64,000 nucleotides of DNA. Origin: Linepithema humile (taxonomy: Eukaryota; Arthropoda; Insecta; Hymenoptera; Formicidae). A model generated the notes under the pieces. That model was not told the origin of the DNA, did no database searches, and saw only the letters and a program-made list of their open reading frames with translations. The stretch spans positions 372,001-436,000 of the forward strand of contig NC_090135.1 in assembly GCF_040581485.1 (NCBI RefSeq). The letters run 5' to 3'. This document shows, in pieces, positions 47,812 to 58,888 of this stretch; positions within the stretch are counted from its first letter, which is position 1, and each line of letters begins with the position of its first letter. The position numbers were made by a program, and so were the translations under genes.

Positions 47812-48711
47812 CTTAGACCGATATTCATTTTTCAATATTATTAGTCACATTTAGCAGATATAACAGTTGTATATCAAATAGTATATTGCAATCACAAATA
47901 ATATTTACTGATTACTGTGTTTCAACTGTTGACTCTGCTAAATGCGACCAATGTACTGCAAAGCTAGTCCTACATTGGTTGTTAAATTATTGTAACATCG
48001 AGATGCCAGCTCATTTTTTTTGTTATATATACGCCCAAAAGAATTTCGAAAAAGCTATGCAGATAATGCGTTTTTAAGTCAGTCTTATAGATACGGTATG
48101 TTTTTACTAACTTTTTCCCTTAATAAGAAATAATTTTTAATATTTGATTAAATGCGTTATATACCAAATATAAAAGTAAATATAAATATTTCCATCTTTT
48201 CTTCTATGTTTAAATTGTTCCTTCTGTTCCATCTGTAAACATATTTTATCTTTATTAGAATATATAAATTTATACTTTTTAAAATAGATTTTCTTAAATA
48301 AAATAATAAAAATAAAATTAAATGTGTTGCTTTTAACATAATCTATTTAAAAAATGTTAAAAATGAATATTTTTTTAAAAATTGAAATACTCTTTGGCAA
48401 TGTACAGAACATAAGTACAAGTTTAACATTTTTTTAACATATGATGAATATATATAGCAAAAAAAATTTTTTTCAAGATATACAAAAAGCATAAGCTTCC
48501 AATTCCATTTTTCATATATCGCTCATTTGCTGCAACAATGACATAATTCAAAATTTGCTAACTTTGAGTCACTCATATAGAAAAGAACAGATTTTGCTTG
48601 TTACTAGTAGAACAAAAGTGAAATATTAAATATCTCTATGAGAAAGTTGCTTCACTGTAATATAAAAATTATAATAAATTGTAACATTGAAACTTATTTT
48701 CTGGAAAATCA
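47812..48711. other. AT-rich stretch without recognised gene
   Basis: No convincing frame or element ends. Confidence 0.5.
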
Positions 48712-49400
48712 TTACTTCTTAATTATATCACTGTTGTGACAAATTGTTGAGTCACTGTTGTTGCAAATTAGCGATACGTTGTTAAAAATAGAGATAAAGA
48801 GAAATTTATTTTCTTCATACTTACATAACGTGATAAACATTTCCCACATATGACATTTTACGCAATTATATGCTGGCAAGGCACCATCTATGCGAAATTG
48901 CAGTCGTTCCATGCAATACTTGCAATATACATGGCCACAATTCAATGCTTCTATATCCCCATTTAATATTATGTAACATTTGCTACATACTGGGGGAGTA
49001 TTTATTGAAATTAAAAATACGTTTAATTTATCATAATAATTTAAATTAATAATTAAAATTTTTAAACAGTTAAAGAAGACTTACTGTTGTTGGAAATTGT
49101 TCCGCATGATAAGCACGGCCACATACACTCTCCCAGCATATATAATGAGCAGGTGTGTACTCTTAATTCTGTAGGATAAGATTCTCTTAAAATGAAAGCT
49201 AAACGTTTCATTTCATTGTACACCGTTTCACGAAACGGTCGTATATTATTATTAATTTCAATTATTTCATCTTCCATTAGATGTACAAATTTGCACACTC
49301 TATTGCCGTTGCATGATTCGTTATTACAGGCTATGATTTTATGATACATTTTACAAGGCTTTCTATAACACACGCGTATCATATAATCACGACAAATCAT
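48712..49400 (-). CDS. CCCH zinc-finger plus RING protein, copy C (two exons, about 197 residues)
   Basis: Exon 1 (49400-49085, ATG in GCAAAAATG) encodes CCCH-like fingers (CRDYMIRVCYRKPCKMYH, CNNESCNGNRVCKFVH) and a linker RPFRETVYNEMKRLAF. A GTAAGT donor (49084) and a cccccag acceptor join in phase to exon 2 (48989-48712), which gives a RING: CSKC…LNCGHVYCKYCMERL…NCVKC. A second GTAAGT at 48824 could lead to a further 3' exon. It is a distant paralogue of copies A and B, with the same finger-linker-RING order. RING plus RNA-type CCCH fingers suggests an RNA-binding ubiquitin ligase; this is inferred from domains only. Confidence 0.65.
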
Positions 49401-49540
49401 TTTTGCAATTAAAACTTATATTTTTGGAATAAAAGAACGACAATAGCAAAAATAATAATAGACAGAAAATAACGACAATAGCGAAATGTACGACACAAGC
49501 AAATATAACCTATACCAAAGTTGCATGCCGATAGTACTAT

Positions 49541-49576
49541 GAACATTATAATATATAGACCACGCGTTGCATGGTC
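49541..49576 (-). promoter_or_regulatory. Shared upstream hairpin/TATA element, copy C
   Basis: On the gene strand it reads CCATGCAACGCGTGGTCTAT followed by ATATTATAATG, about 150 bases upstream of the start codon. The same element precedes copies A and B. Confidence 0.5.
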
Positions 49577-49585
49577 GATTTCATA

Positions 49586-49991
49586 AAGCCCGTATCAGAC
49601 TAAAGATTAGAAGATTGAAATTGCGAATTAGAAATTGTAATTTAGCCAATTAGTATAAAGAAATAATAAGAGCTGAGTGAAGTAAATAAAACGTATTGAA
49701 TAAAGTGTTGTGCAAGGGTTCTTTCGAGATGCGATGTCCCTGAGCGCGCGAAATTCTGACAAGCTGATTGGTAAACTTTAAGCCTTTCCCATTCAAATAC
49801 TATAGTAGCCTCGACATTTTGGTATTAAGATTTTCGTCTCCAAATGACCTCAGGAATCTGCCATTAACGGGTGATACGGTAAGTCTGGGACACCCTGTAT
49901 AACAGTATTAGGTTGCTTTATACTAATTAATCAAATTACAATCTCCAATTCATAATCACAATTTTTTAATCTTTAGTCTGACATGCACTTA
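49586..49991. mobile_element. MITE with about 70-bp imperfect TIRs
   Basis: cagactaaagattagaagattg at 49596 pairs with caattttttaatctttagtctg ending at 49980, and pairing continues inward (ttagccaattagtata / tatactaattaatcaa). The same left end (aaagcccgtatcagac) borders the duplicated flank of copy B near 60940. The core ends in gggacaccctgtat-like sequence. Confidence 0.7.
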
Positions 49992-50172
49992 AAGTCTGTT
50001 CCTTTGGCAGAACTGGTTGTATTAATATACAGTTTATACTTTTTTTCTCCCTTTGCTAAGAAATCATTATATTTGAGTTATGTCAATGTTATAGGAAACT
50101 GCTAAGTTTCACTATAGTAGCAAATAAATGATATTTTATTGAAAGCAGAAATATAGCTTCTGCACACAGGAC

Positions 50173-50325
50173 GCAGTAAAGGCCTATCCAGACAAACTTG
50201 CATAGTCGCATAAACATATGCATAAGGAAATTGATTGGTCCATAAGCAAATGCATAAGGAAATGGACCAATCAATTTTCTTATGCATATGTTTATGCGAC
50301 AATGTAAGTTTGTCTGGATAAGCTC
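50173..50325. mobile_element. Hairpin MITE, about 150 bp
   Basis: Arms of about 65 bp: tatccagacaaacttgcatagtcgcataaacatatgcataag… and its near-perfect complement, with a 17-base spacer (aagcaaatgcataagga). Confidence 0.82.
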
Positions 50326-50677
50326 TAACGCTTGCTGTGCAGCAAGAAGCGACGTGATAACCGAACCGTGATAATCGCTCTTATGGAAATATTGTAAATT
50401 GATTAGCTATCGCTTTGTCTTTTGTCGCGCGGCAAGCGTTGCCGTTTTGTGTGCAAAAGTCAATAAATATCGTTTGTTTGTATCGCGTGCCCCAACATGT
50501 TTTTACTCGCTCAAATGCGCTTTAATTTGTTTGTTCAATCAATTGGAACGCGTTAACCAATTGGAAGCGGGTAAGAGCGTGTTAGAGCATGTAAAAACAT
50601 TGCGATGCGAACAAACCTAAAAGATGGCTCTTTGTAGTTTGCTGCAACAATAATATAACGCAAAAATGATGATTTCT

Positions 50678-50852
50678 CAAAGGTTATTGCACACAAAAAA
50701 GGTTTTAGTATTAATCGTAAAAAATAAGCAAATCAACCAATCACACTGAGCAATTAAGATTGCGCTCGCGTTATTGCTCACTATGATTGGTCGATTCGTT
50801 TATTTCTTACGGATAATGCTAAAATTTTTTTACGTGCAATGGCCTTTAGCAA
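50678..50852. mobile_element. Hairpin MITE present in copy A flank, absent from copy B flank
   Basis: aaaggttattgcac…caatcac and …gattggtcgattcg…gtgcaatggccttt are inverted arms of about 75 bp. The matching flank of copy B reads straight through (gatgatttcttagcaagg), so the insertion came after the duplication. Confidence 0.8.
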
Positions 50853-50921
50853 GAAGAGAAAAAAATTATTAACTGTGTACTAATGCAGCCAATTCAGCCA
50901 AAAAGAACAAACTTATAAAAT

Positions 50922-50957
50922 TGGCCATGCAACGCGTGGTCTATATTACGTCTATGG
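50922..50957 (+). promoter_or_regulatory. Shared upstream hairpin/TATA element, copy A
   Basis: CCATGCAACGCGTGGTCTAT, then attacgtctatgg, about 220 bases upstream of the start codon. The stem CCATGC/GCRTGG with an AAC loop is followed directly by a TATA-like TCTATAT. Confidence 0.5.
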
Positions 50958-51161
50958 TGCTACCGGAATATGACATATTGTAGCGTATGTTGCATATTGT
51001 TGATATAACATTTTCGCTCTTGTCGTTTTCGCTTTTGTTGTTTTCGCTTTTATTGTTTTCGTTATTAATTATTGTCGTTTTTTTGCTTTTGTGCAAATAT
51101 TGTGAGAATATTTCGGAAATATATTTTATTTTTATTTTGTTTTATATATTAGGTGTTAGAT

Positions 51162-51766
51162 ATGTCATTTTATGGCTTAAAACAAGGTAATTATAGCTTT
51201 TATATTATTCATAAAATTTTATATTTTATAACACATTATATAGTGATTTATGTTACTTCATAAAATAATACACCAAAAATTTTTCAGAAAATGTCTTGCA
51301 GAAAGCTTTCTGTCCAAAACCGAATTGCGCTGATTTGAATTGTGGCTTTGTTCACTCATATAAATACTGTTATGAATACCAAAATACAAAGTGTCCCAGA
51401 CAGAATTGCCCGTACCTACATTGCACTAGCATTGAGCAATTTCGATACACAGTGACGGGTAAAGCGACAGACAATCTAAAAAGAGAAGTTGGCCGAACGT
51501 TACAAAGTGTGAACATATGCGGCGATTTCAAAAAAAATTTATGTAAACGAGCGATTTGTAATCGTCGACATATTCGTCATGATACACAGCCGCTTGAGTG
51601 TCCGATATGTCAAGAAACAATTGTAACAAAAACTTTTGGTGCGGCGACTTGCGGACATATATTTTGTTATAACTGTGCCTTACAATTTATAAGTCCTGAT
51701 GAGGAAGGAATTAGCATAAAATGTCGAATATGTGAGCTACACGTAAAGTACAAAAAATTTATATGA
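51162..51766 (+). CDS. CCCH zinc-finger plus RING protein, copy A (two exons, 167 residues)
   Basis: Exons 51162-51186 (MSFYGLKQ plus one base) and 51288-51766 join across a 101-base GT-AG intron. The protein has three CCCH-type fingers: CPKPNCADLNCGFVH, CYEYQNTKCPRQNCPYLH and CGDFKKNLCKRAICNRRH. A C-terminal RING follows (CPICQETI…TCGHIFCYNCAL…CRIC). The second and third fingers and their linker (EQFRYTVTGKATDNLKREVG) recall ZC3H10-type proteins. No stop or frameshift. The start codon and intron are conserved in copy B, which supports this model over the open frame alone. Confidence 0.78.
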
Positions 51767-52044
51767 ACTTCAAGTATAATCTTTTATCAATACTATTTTT
51801 GTCCTTTTTTTGCGTTTATGTACTTTGTATATACTGTTTATGTAAGAAACAGTTATTTGCACAAATTAAATATTCAAAAGAAATATATAATATTGAGAAT
51901 ATATGTTCTACATATCATATCTAAACTATTTTTTTCTTATTGTATTATTTTCTTTGTATTATTTAATATAAAAATTAAGAATACAATACAGTAATATATA
52001 TTATATCTATTCAAAAGATGTTTTGTATATTCAAAGCATAAGTT
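51767..52044. other. 3' flank of copy A
   Basis: AT-rich, with no gene before the copia target site. Confidence 0.5.
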
Positions 52045-52049
52045 TTTTG
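52045..52049. repeat. Copia target-site duplication TTTTG (left copy)
   Basis: TTTTG here and at 58889-58893 flank the element exactly. Confidence 0.9.
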
Positions 52050-52406
52050 TGGCAGAATGCGCGAGGTTGAACGAAGGACAGCCTTAGTCAGTCCACAACC
52101 GACCTCCTTCGCTAGTACAAATATATCTCTCTTTCACTGCGCACTCTTAGTTATCCAATTCTGAATCCTGTATCCTATCTCTAAATATTTAACACCACCA
52201 GGTAATACTCTATATAACACTCTAAAAGTTAGATGTGACATCGACGAAGGTCTTAACGTAAGTAACAAAATGTGGCGCAGCTACGCTGTATATATAAAAA
52301 CCAAAAAACAAAAGAAAAACTCTTAATAATGTAAGAGAGAGAAGAGGGAAACCACACGTCATCTCTCTCTCTCTTCTAAAGGCCAGAAGATGTCTTCACT
52401 CTAACA
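52050..52406 (-). repeat. Copia 3' LTR
   Basis: 357 bp; on the coding strand TGTTAGAGTG…ATTCTGCCA. TA-rich ttatatataca on the coding strand is a plausible TATA region. Confidence 0.97.
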
Positions 52407-52420
52407 CTCCCTCCTCTTCT
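52407..52420 (-). other. Copia polypurine tract
   Basis: On the coding strand AGAAGAGGAGGGAG directly abuts the 3' LTR: 14 purines, the usual plus-strand primer. Confidence 0.85.
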
Positions 52421-52499
52421 GGTCTTGGCTCCTCGGTTTCTAGCTCAAGGGAGTCTGAAACAAATAACACAAATTCTACGACTCTGAACTTAATGTAAC

Positions 52500-53134
52500 T
52501 CATAATATATTTAATAATTTTTCTCTGAAATAAGTATGTAATGGAGCCGGTAGAGGTTTTGTCAGAATATCAGCTGGATTCTCATTTGTATTAATCCACC
52601 TTACCCTAACTTGATTGCTCAACACACAGCTCTTTATATAATCTCCATGTGTTTCTGCTATATGTCTTTTATTTCCTGTTAATTCTCTTTCTTCGAGTTT
52701 TCTCTGAATCTCTGAAAGTTCGTCATCAAAATTTTTTAACCTGTGTGATCCATCCATTTGAGTGCTTGCTCCAGCTGATTTGTTATCGCACCAGATTGTC
52801 ACTGGGTAAAAGGTTTTCCCAGTAATGTCTCTTATGGCCTTGTCCAAGGATACTATTTCTTGACAAGCTTCACTCATGGCGAGATATTCCGCCTGACAGG
52901 TAGATAGACTTATGTGGGACTGTTTGTAACTTCTCCATGATACGGCATTTCCATAGAGTTTTATTATGTATCCTCCAGTTGATGTTGAATCCTCACAATC
53001 CTTGAAGCTTGCATCTGCGTAAGCTTCTAATTGTTCTTCTTTTGCTCTGAACGTTAATCCCATCTCTGTGGTTCCTCTTAAATAGCGAAAGATCCTTTTG
53101 ACGTCTTTCCAATCACTTTCTTTGGGACTTTTTG
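52500..53134 (-). CDS. pol: Copia RNase H and C-terminus of pol, out of frame with the rest
   Basis: The region continues pol after the frameshift near 53129-53133: KSPKESDWKDVKRIFRYLRG, then EAYADASFKD, SLSTCQAEYLAMSEA and WCDNKSA, the copia RNase H catalytic blocks, ending at 52500. It lacks its own plausible start, so it is made only if the frame is restored or shifted. Confidence 0.88.
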
Positions 53135-56100
53135 TCTTCTGGATAAATAATTTACTGCAAAAGCTATGTCTGGTCTCGTAGCTCTGGCTAAGTAAAGCAG
53201 GCATCCAATAGCTTCTCGGTAAGGTGCTTTACTAGGAGTTGTAGTCTCTTTCAGTCTTTCTGGATTTTTATTTTCTTTATTTTTCATCTGTCGTGTCACC
53301 ATTGGTGTATTCTGAGCTTTGCTCTCTTTCATTTGAAACCTTTCTAGTATATTTTCTGTAAACTCCGATTGACTCAGTGTCATAACTCTTGTTTCTCTAT
53401 TTCTCTGGATTTTCATTCCTAGGTATAATTTAGGTTCTCCTAGATCTTTCATTCGGAATGTGTTACATAAACTGGTCTTGATTTGTTTCATTTTCTCTGT
53501 GTTATTACTTGCTAGTATGTCATCAACATACAATACTAGCAATACAACTTCTCCATTTTTCCTCCAAGTGAATAGACATGGATCATTTATATCTTTCTCT
53601 AGTCCCAGTTTCAAAGCCTCCTCTGTAAACCTCTGATTCCATTTCTTCGGACTGATCTTTAATCCATACAACGTTTTCTTTAGTCTGCACACTTTATTTC
53701 TTTTGATACTATCATTGACTTCGATTCCTTCTGGAATTTCCATAAATATGTTGTCATCCAACATACCATTGAGAAATGCAGTTTTCACATCCAGTTGTAT
53801 TGCTTCCAAGTCATATTTATTTATAATGGCCAGTGCTGATCTAATAACTGACAGGCGCGAAACTGGTGCATAGGTTTCACATATCTCGTACTCATTTTTG
53901 TCTTTGAAACCTCTAATTACAAGTCTGCCTTTAAATTTTTCTTGACCATTTTCTTCATTTTTCTTCTTGAACACCCACTTGGAATCAATGATGTTTGTTT
54001 TCTTACAATTAGCAGATTTTGTTGGTCTATTTACAATTTCCCAAACTTTATTTTCTGTCATTGAATTTAGCTCTTCTCTTATCGCTCTTATCCATTGTTC
54101 TCTGTTTGGCGATTCCATCGCTTCTCTGTAATTTGTTGGGTCTCTGTTGACACTGGCTAAATTTGCATGTACTATTTCATCTTCAGTCCGCTTATCAATT
54201 TCCTCTGTCTCAATACTCTGAATTCTATAAACAAAATCCGGATCTCTCTGAGGATTGCCTTTTGTTTTCCTATCTGGCAATTTTCTAGTTTTCGATTCCT
54301 TTTCCTTTTCTTGGTTGGCTTTCCTCTTTGGGGGTCTGCCTCTCCTTTTTGTCGTGTTTTCTAGTTCATCTATTTGTTTTGTTTCTGAATCAACTGAGTG
54401 ATCCTCTCGTCTCTCTGTTATTTTATCTTGTTCCTCCGCAATTTCCTCTCTAGATTCTTCAATTTCTATTTCAGTTGATTCAGCTATTTTAGCCACGTTC
54501 TTGTAGACTAATTTTTCGTTGCACTTTACATGCCTAGAATTTAAGAATCTTTGTGTCTGTGGATGCCACAGCAAGTAACCTGTTGGCGTATATCCCACCA
54601 GAATAGCTTTTATTGCTCTCTCTGAAAATTTATTTTCTGGGACTGGAATTTTTATGTACGCCTGACATCCAAATCTTCTCAGTTCTTCTACGTGGCTTTT
54701 CACCTTGGGATTAATTTTTGACAAAGGTGTTTTGAATTCAATACCTTTATGTGGTGTCCGGTTGTAGATATGTACTGCCGCTTCGGTTGCAAAAATCCAC
54801 ATTGTTGATGGTAGTCCTGAGTCAATCATGAGGGCTCTGATTTTTTTCTGAATTGTTTTATTAAATCTCTCTGCTGTGCCATTCAACTCTGGAGTATATG
54901 GTGGTGAAAAATCACCACTGATTCCTTCTTTTTTCATTATTTCTGCAAATTCTCCTCCTGTAAACTCTGTACCGTTGTCTGCTCTGATAAAGCATACTCT
55001 TTCATTCTTTTCAGACAGATTTTTTATGTGTGTTAAATATCTTTCTAGACATTGGCCGGATTCACTCTTTTGTTTCACACTGTAAGCTTTTGCATACCTA
55101 GTGTAATCATCAATGAATACTATGATATATCTGTTCTTTCCCGGGAATGACGCCGGTGAGATCTTGCCCATCGTGTCTACATGTATTGTGTGTAGTGGTC
55201 TATCTGATCTACTTCTCTGATTTTTAAAAGGAAGATTCTCCATCTTAGCCAGAACACACGTTTCACAGTCTAATATTTCTCTGTTAAATTTGATCTTTTT
55301 CAACTTATCTTCGTACTTTTGCATTTGTCTCATATATTCTAATGACGTGTGTCCCAGCCTCAGGTGCCAAATCATTCCTTCAGATGGTTTGTATTTAATA
55401 TTTTCATTATTTTGTTTCTCTGCATTATTTATTAGTTTATTTGTCTCTGTTTCTGGTATAACATTATTTAGATCCAAAATTTTCTTATTTAATTCCTCAC
55501 TCCAAATTCCAGTCTCTGTTTGATTTTTCTCCTTTGTTTCTGTGTTTTCCGTGATTTCCTGTACATTCTCCCTCCCAACCTCAGGCGGTCTCTGTATGTC
55601 TATTGTACTTTCTGAATTCCCTTGGTCTGTCTGAGGTTGTGACAGGAAATCTTCTAGAGAAACTAGATTTGCAGTTACTATGTACTTATTGCTTTTGTTC
55701 TCTGTATCTTCAGAATTATCTACTTCAAAATCAATTATCCAGTTCGGTTTTACGTAATTTCCCGTTATATATTCTTCCCCATTTTCTTTATTAAAGATTT
55801 TTACTTCCGTGTTATCTAGATATATACCATAACCCGCTTCTGCGAATTTTCTTAGTGACAGTAAGTTATCTGATATTCCTGGTGCTGCTATTACGTTGAA
55901 TAGAAAAATCGTTTCGTTTGTTATGCTTGATTTTAAATGTAAGTTTCCTTTTCCATCTATTTTTATATTTGCTCTTTTGTTTTTATTTGCACTCCGAATT
56001 TCTTCTCCTATTGTTTTAATAAAATTTTTGAGCAGTAATCCTTTACTTATTATATGTTCTGTTGCTCCTGAGTCAGCTATAAAACTAATCTTTTTGTCAG

Positions 56101-57490
56101 TTTGTTTTGTTATGTTATGCTTACCTGCAATCTTAGCTGATGGGTTTTTCGGTTGGTTTTTCTTGTCATAAGGATGGTACCTACTCTGAACTTTATTTCC
56201 TCTACCTCTGAATTTACCTCTACCGCTATCTTTGCTTCTGTTTAATGTGTTGATATTTGAGTTATTTTTAATAGGTTCATACCTTTGAACTTTGTTCGGG
56301 CAGTTGTCGCCCTTATGGTCTGTGATCATATTGCACACATAGCAGAACCACAGACCATAAGTCTTCAATGGACAATCAGATTGCCAGTGGCCTATTTTGT
56401 TGCAACAATAGCATTTTATGTCCCCTGTGCTCTGATGTGATGTTCCTGCTCGTGGCTCCGTCCTCTGAATCATATTTGCTCTGGCCTCTGTATTTTGTCT
56501 TGTTGCTTCTATCTGTAAGAGACAAGTCTTCATTTGTTCAATGGTCATTTCTGGACCTGTTTGGCCTTTTACAATATATGCCGTTCTCAGCTCCGGGCTG
56601 GAGTCAGACACTGCATTGTAGAAGGCAGCTCTTATTTCTTTTTCAGTTAGTTCTATTTCGGAATTGCAAATTTCGTATTCTCTTATGATATTGTCGAATC
56701 TATCGAAGAAATCGACCGCTTTTTCTTTTTGTGACTTTTTAATGCTATAGAGTTTTTGTCTCACAGTAACGTGCGTCATGTTTGTCTCTAGTCTCTTAAT
56801 TTCTTTAATTTTTAGTAATATGTCTTTGGGGTCTTTTAATTCTATGATTTTTTGATGGTATTTAGAGTCGAGTCGATTTATTATAATGTCTCTAATGATA
56901 TTTTTTTCTTTCATTGTTTTCTCTGAATTGTCATTATTATTATTTAATACTTCTAATAAATCGTTCGCAGCTAATTCTGAATTTAAGGAATCTAACCATA
57001 GATCTAGATTACTTTTAGTTGTTAGTTTATAATCTCTTTTAATATTAAATTTTCTTTGTATATTGCATTCTAAAGTTTTATTTAAATTTGCAAAGGTTTT
57101 AGTCATTTCATTTAGTGATTGCATATGAGTAATATTCTCGGTATTATTTGTTTGATTTTGAATTTCTGACCACTCTGTATTATTTGGTTCGATAGCAGTA
57201 GAGTGTATAATTTCTGAGATCTCTGTATTTGTTGGTACTTCTCTTACTTTCTCTGAAAGGGTGCGGACGTCGGCTAGACAGGTCTCGGTCACTTTTTTTA
57301 GGTCCTTTCCTATTTGTTCTTGTACTTTTATTGATGTTATGAGGGTCTCCATCCCTTCATACATTTTTTGCACGTATGTACCTAGTTTTGTAGTTGCTTC
57401 GGTTTGTTGTATTAGTAGTTTTACCATTGTGTTTAGTATGGCCTTGTTTTCATCTTGTGTCTCTGTAATTTCGGTTAATATGATTAGCAT
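53078..57490 (-). CDS. gag-pol: Copia gag-pol polyprotein (1,470 codons before the frameshift)
   Basis: Approximate domain order: gag (residues 130-350), CCHC knuckle CYCCNKIGHWQSDC (358-375) and a second Cys/His cluster CYVCNMITDHKGDNC (383-400), protease IADSGATEHI (about 470), GAG-pre-integrase HHCC finger (WHLRLGH…CETC, 707-745), integrase DDE (HVDTMG, RADNGTEF, GTAERFN; 773-873), an AT-hook-like KRRGRPPKRK (about 1048), and reverse transcriptase from WVFKKK (1173) to YVDD (1322). The frame then fails at a run of five T (plus strand, 53129-53133) where six would keep it, so the last codons are out of register. One missing base is the only defect seen and could be a sequencing error. Confidence 0.95.
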   Translation of the reverse strand: MLIILTEITETQDENKAILNTMVKLLIQQTEATTKLGTYVQKMYEGMETLITSIKVQEQIGKDLKKVTETCLADVRTLSEKVREVPTNTEISEIIHSTAIEPNNTEWSEIQNQTNNTENITHMQSLNEMTKTFANLNKTLECNIQRKFNIKRDYKLTTKSNLDLWLDSLNSELAANDLLEVLNNNNDNSEKTMKEKNIIRDIIINRLDSKYHQKIIELKDPKDILLKIKEIKRLETNMTHVTVRQKLYSIKKSQKEKAVDFFDRFDNIIREYEICNSEIELTEKEIRAAFYNAVSDSSPELRTAYIVKGQTGPEMTIEQMKTCLLQIEATRQNTEARANMIQRTEPRAGTSHQSTGDIKCYCCNKIGHWQSDCPLKTYGLWFCYVCNMITDHKGDNCPNKVQRYEPIKNNSNINTLNRSKDSGRGKFRGRGNKVQSRYHPYDKKNQPKNPSAKIAGKHNITKQTDKKISFIADSGATEHIISKGLLLKNFIKTIGEEIRSANKNKRANIKIDGKGNLHLKSSITNETIFLFNVIAAPGISDNLLSLRKFAEAGYGIYLDNTEVKIFNKENGEEYITGNYVKPNWIIDFEVDNSEDTENKSNKYIVTANLVSLEDFLSQPQTDQGNSESTIDIQRPPEVGRENVQEITENTETKEKNQTETGIWSEELNKKILDLNNVIPETETNKLINNAEKQNNENIKYKPSEGMIWHLRLGHTSLEYMRQMQKYEDKLKKIKFNREILDCETCVLAKMENLPFKNQRSRSDRPLHTIHVDTMGKISPASFPGKNRYIIVFIDDYTRYAKAYSVKQKSESGQCLERYLTHIKNLSEKNERVCFIRADNGTEFTGGEFAEIMKKEGISGDFSPPYTPELNGTAERFNKTIQKKIRALMIDSGLPSTMWIFATEAAVHIYNRTPHKGIEFKTPLSKINPKVKSHVEELRRFGCQAYIKIPVPENKFSERAIKAILVGYTPTGYLLWHPQTQRFLNSRHVKCNEKLVYKNVAKIAESTEIEIEESREEIAEEQDKITERREDHSVDSETKQIDELENTTKRRGRPPKRKANQEKEKESKTRKLPDRKTKGNPQRDPDFVYRIQSIETEEIDKRTEDEIVHANLASVNRDPTNYREAMESPNREQWIRAIREELNSMTENKVWEIVNRPTKSANCKKTNIIDSKWVFKKKNEENGQEKFKGRLVIRGFKDKNEYEICETYAPVSRLSVIRSALAIINKYDLEAIQLDVKTAFLNGMLDDNIFMEIPEGIEVNDSIKRNKVCRLKKTLYGLKISPKKWNQRFTEEALKLGLEKDINDPCLFTWRKNGEVVLLVLYVDDILASNNTEKMKQIKTSLCNTFRMKDLGEPKLYLGMKIQRNRETRVMTLSQSEFTENILERFQMKESKAQNTPMVTRQMKNKENKNPERLKETTTPSKAPYREAIGCLLYLARATRPDIAFAVNYLSRRQKVPKKVIGKTSKGSFAI

Positions 57491-58514
57491 GTAGATTATA
57501 TTCTCATTAATGTTTGGACTTACGAACAGCGTACATGTTATATGTCCTTGGACATATTACCACATACTTATGGATCCATATTCTTGTTCTCTTTCTCCAC
57601 AATTTTTATTTATTGTGTGCGAATATAAGTTAGGAAATAAATTTACCTTTTGTTGTTTTTGAAGTTTGGTCGTCTTTTTTTTCTTCCTTGCCCTTCCATC
57701 TCTGAATATATATCTCTGCTTCCTGCCAAACATTACTCTTTGTTATTTTACCTTATTTCGCACACGTGAATATTGCTTTGTACGACAAATCAATATTCTG
57801 ATCTTTTGTATTTACCGCCTGCACTCATATACTCCCTCCCAAACCGACTAGTCGTACTACGATTTTGCCGTTACTTAATGGGTGGGGGTGATCACTTACA
57901 TGAGTACAGTCGGTTCATACTGATCTTTTAATTTATTTAAATTCTTTGATAGTTCTTATATTAATAAGATATAGTTTCTTTTTATTAAGTTCTCTGTATA
58001 ATTTCTCTCTTTCGCAAATGATTTCGCGCGTCACGCGCAGGATGCTATATAGTTTATACCACTACACGCACTGCGTTTTATGGTTCCGGTGCAGGTACAC
58101 TAGTAGTCCGTTTACACCGGAGAATTACATACACTGGCGCCGCGCTTCGTCACTGCACAGCATTCATTTCTATTGCTTGATCGATTGCGATTCTGCATAT
58201 ATTTTATGGCTATGGCTGGACCACGTGACTTTGTTTCCCGCCAAGTGCCGGACAGTTCATGCAATTGTTTTCTTTAGAATTTATCTTAGATATATTTACT
58301 ATTTTGATCTATTTTTGAGACACGTTTTCTTTGCGACACAAGCGTGATTTTCTAAATTTCTTGGAATTCTGAGATTGATACAATATCGTTCGTTTTTACA
58401 TGACATGTCCGGTCTCTTATAGTTCCGCCTCTCTCTATTTTCCATTGACTAGAACCTGCTTAAATATGTACTTACGGTTTCTCTGAAGGAACTCTTAATT
58501 TCTTGTTCACCAAG
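57491..58514 (-). other. Copia 5' leader
   Basis: About 1 kb between the primer-binding site and the gag start. It is unusually long for copia elements and shows no conserved open frame. Confidence 0.5.
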
Positions 58515-58531
58515 TGACTGGGCTCATAACC
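58515..58531 (-). other. Copia primer-binding site, complementary to a Met-tRNA anticodon arm
   Basis: On the coding strand GGTTATGAGCCCAGTCA follows the LTR directly. It is complementary to TGGGCTCATAACC, the anticodon stem-loop of an initiator-type tRNA-Met (CAT anticodon). This is the half-tRNA priming known for Drosophila copia and not the usual 3'-end priming. Confidence 0.75.
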
Positions 58532-58888
58532 TGGCAGAATGCGCGAGGTTGAACGAAGGACAGCCTTAGTCAGTCCACAACCGACCTCCTTCGCTAGTAC
58601 AAATATATCTCTCTTTCACTGCGCACTCTTAGTTATCCAATTCTGAATCCTGTATCCTATCTCTAAATATTTAACACCACCAGGTAATACTCTATATAAC
58701 ACTCTAAAAGTTAGATGTGACATCGACGAAGGTCTTAACGTAAGTAACAAAATGTGGCGCAGCTACGCTGTATATATAAAAACCAAAAAACAAAAGAAAA
58801 ACTCTTAATAATGTAAGAGAGAGAAGAGGGAAACCACACGTCATCTCTCTCTCTCTTCTAAAGGCCAGAAGATGTCTTCACTCTAACA
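58532..58888 (-). repeat. Copia 5' LTR
   Basis: 357 bp, apparently identical to 52050-52406. Confidence 0.97.

Larger units (their letters stand above)
52050..58888 (-). mobile_element. Ty1/copia LTR retrotransposon, very young
   Basis: 6,839 bp with two 357-bp LTRs that look identical over their full length and a perfect 5-bp target duplication. It carries one long minus-strand gag-pol gene, a primer-binding site next to the 5' LTR and a polypurine tract next to the 3' LTR. Identical LTRs mean insertion was recent. It separates CCCH-RING copies A and B. Confidence 0.97.

Noticed and set aside
50399..50620. Conserved 73-codon protein shared by the A and B flanks
   Set aside because: Substitutions between copies are mostly replacement changes, as in neutral DNA; openness is probably chance.
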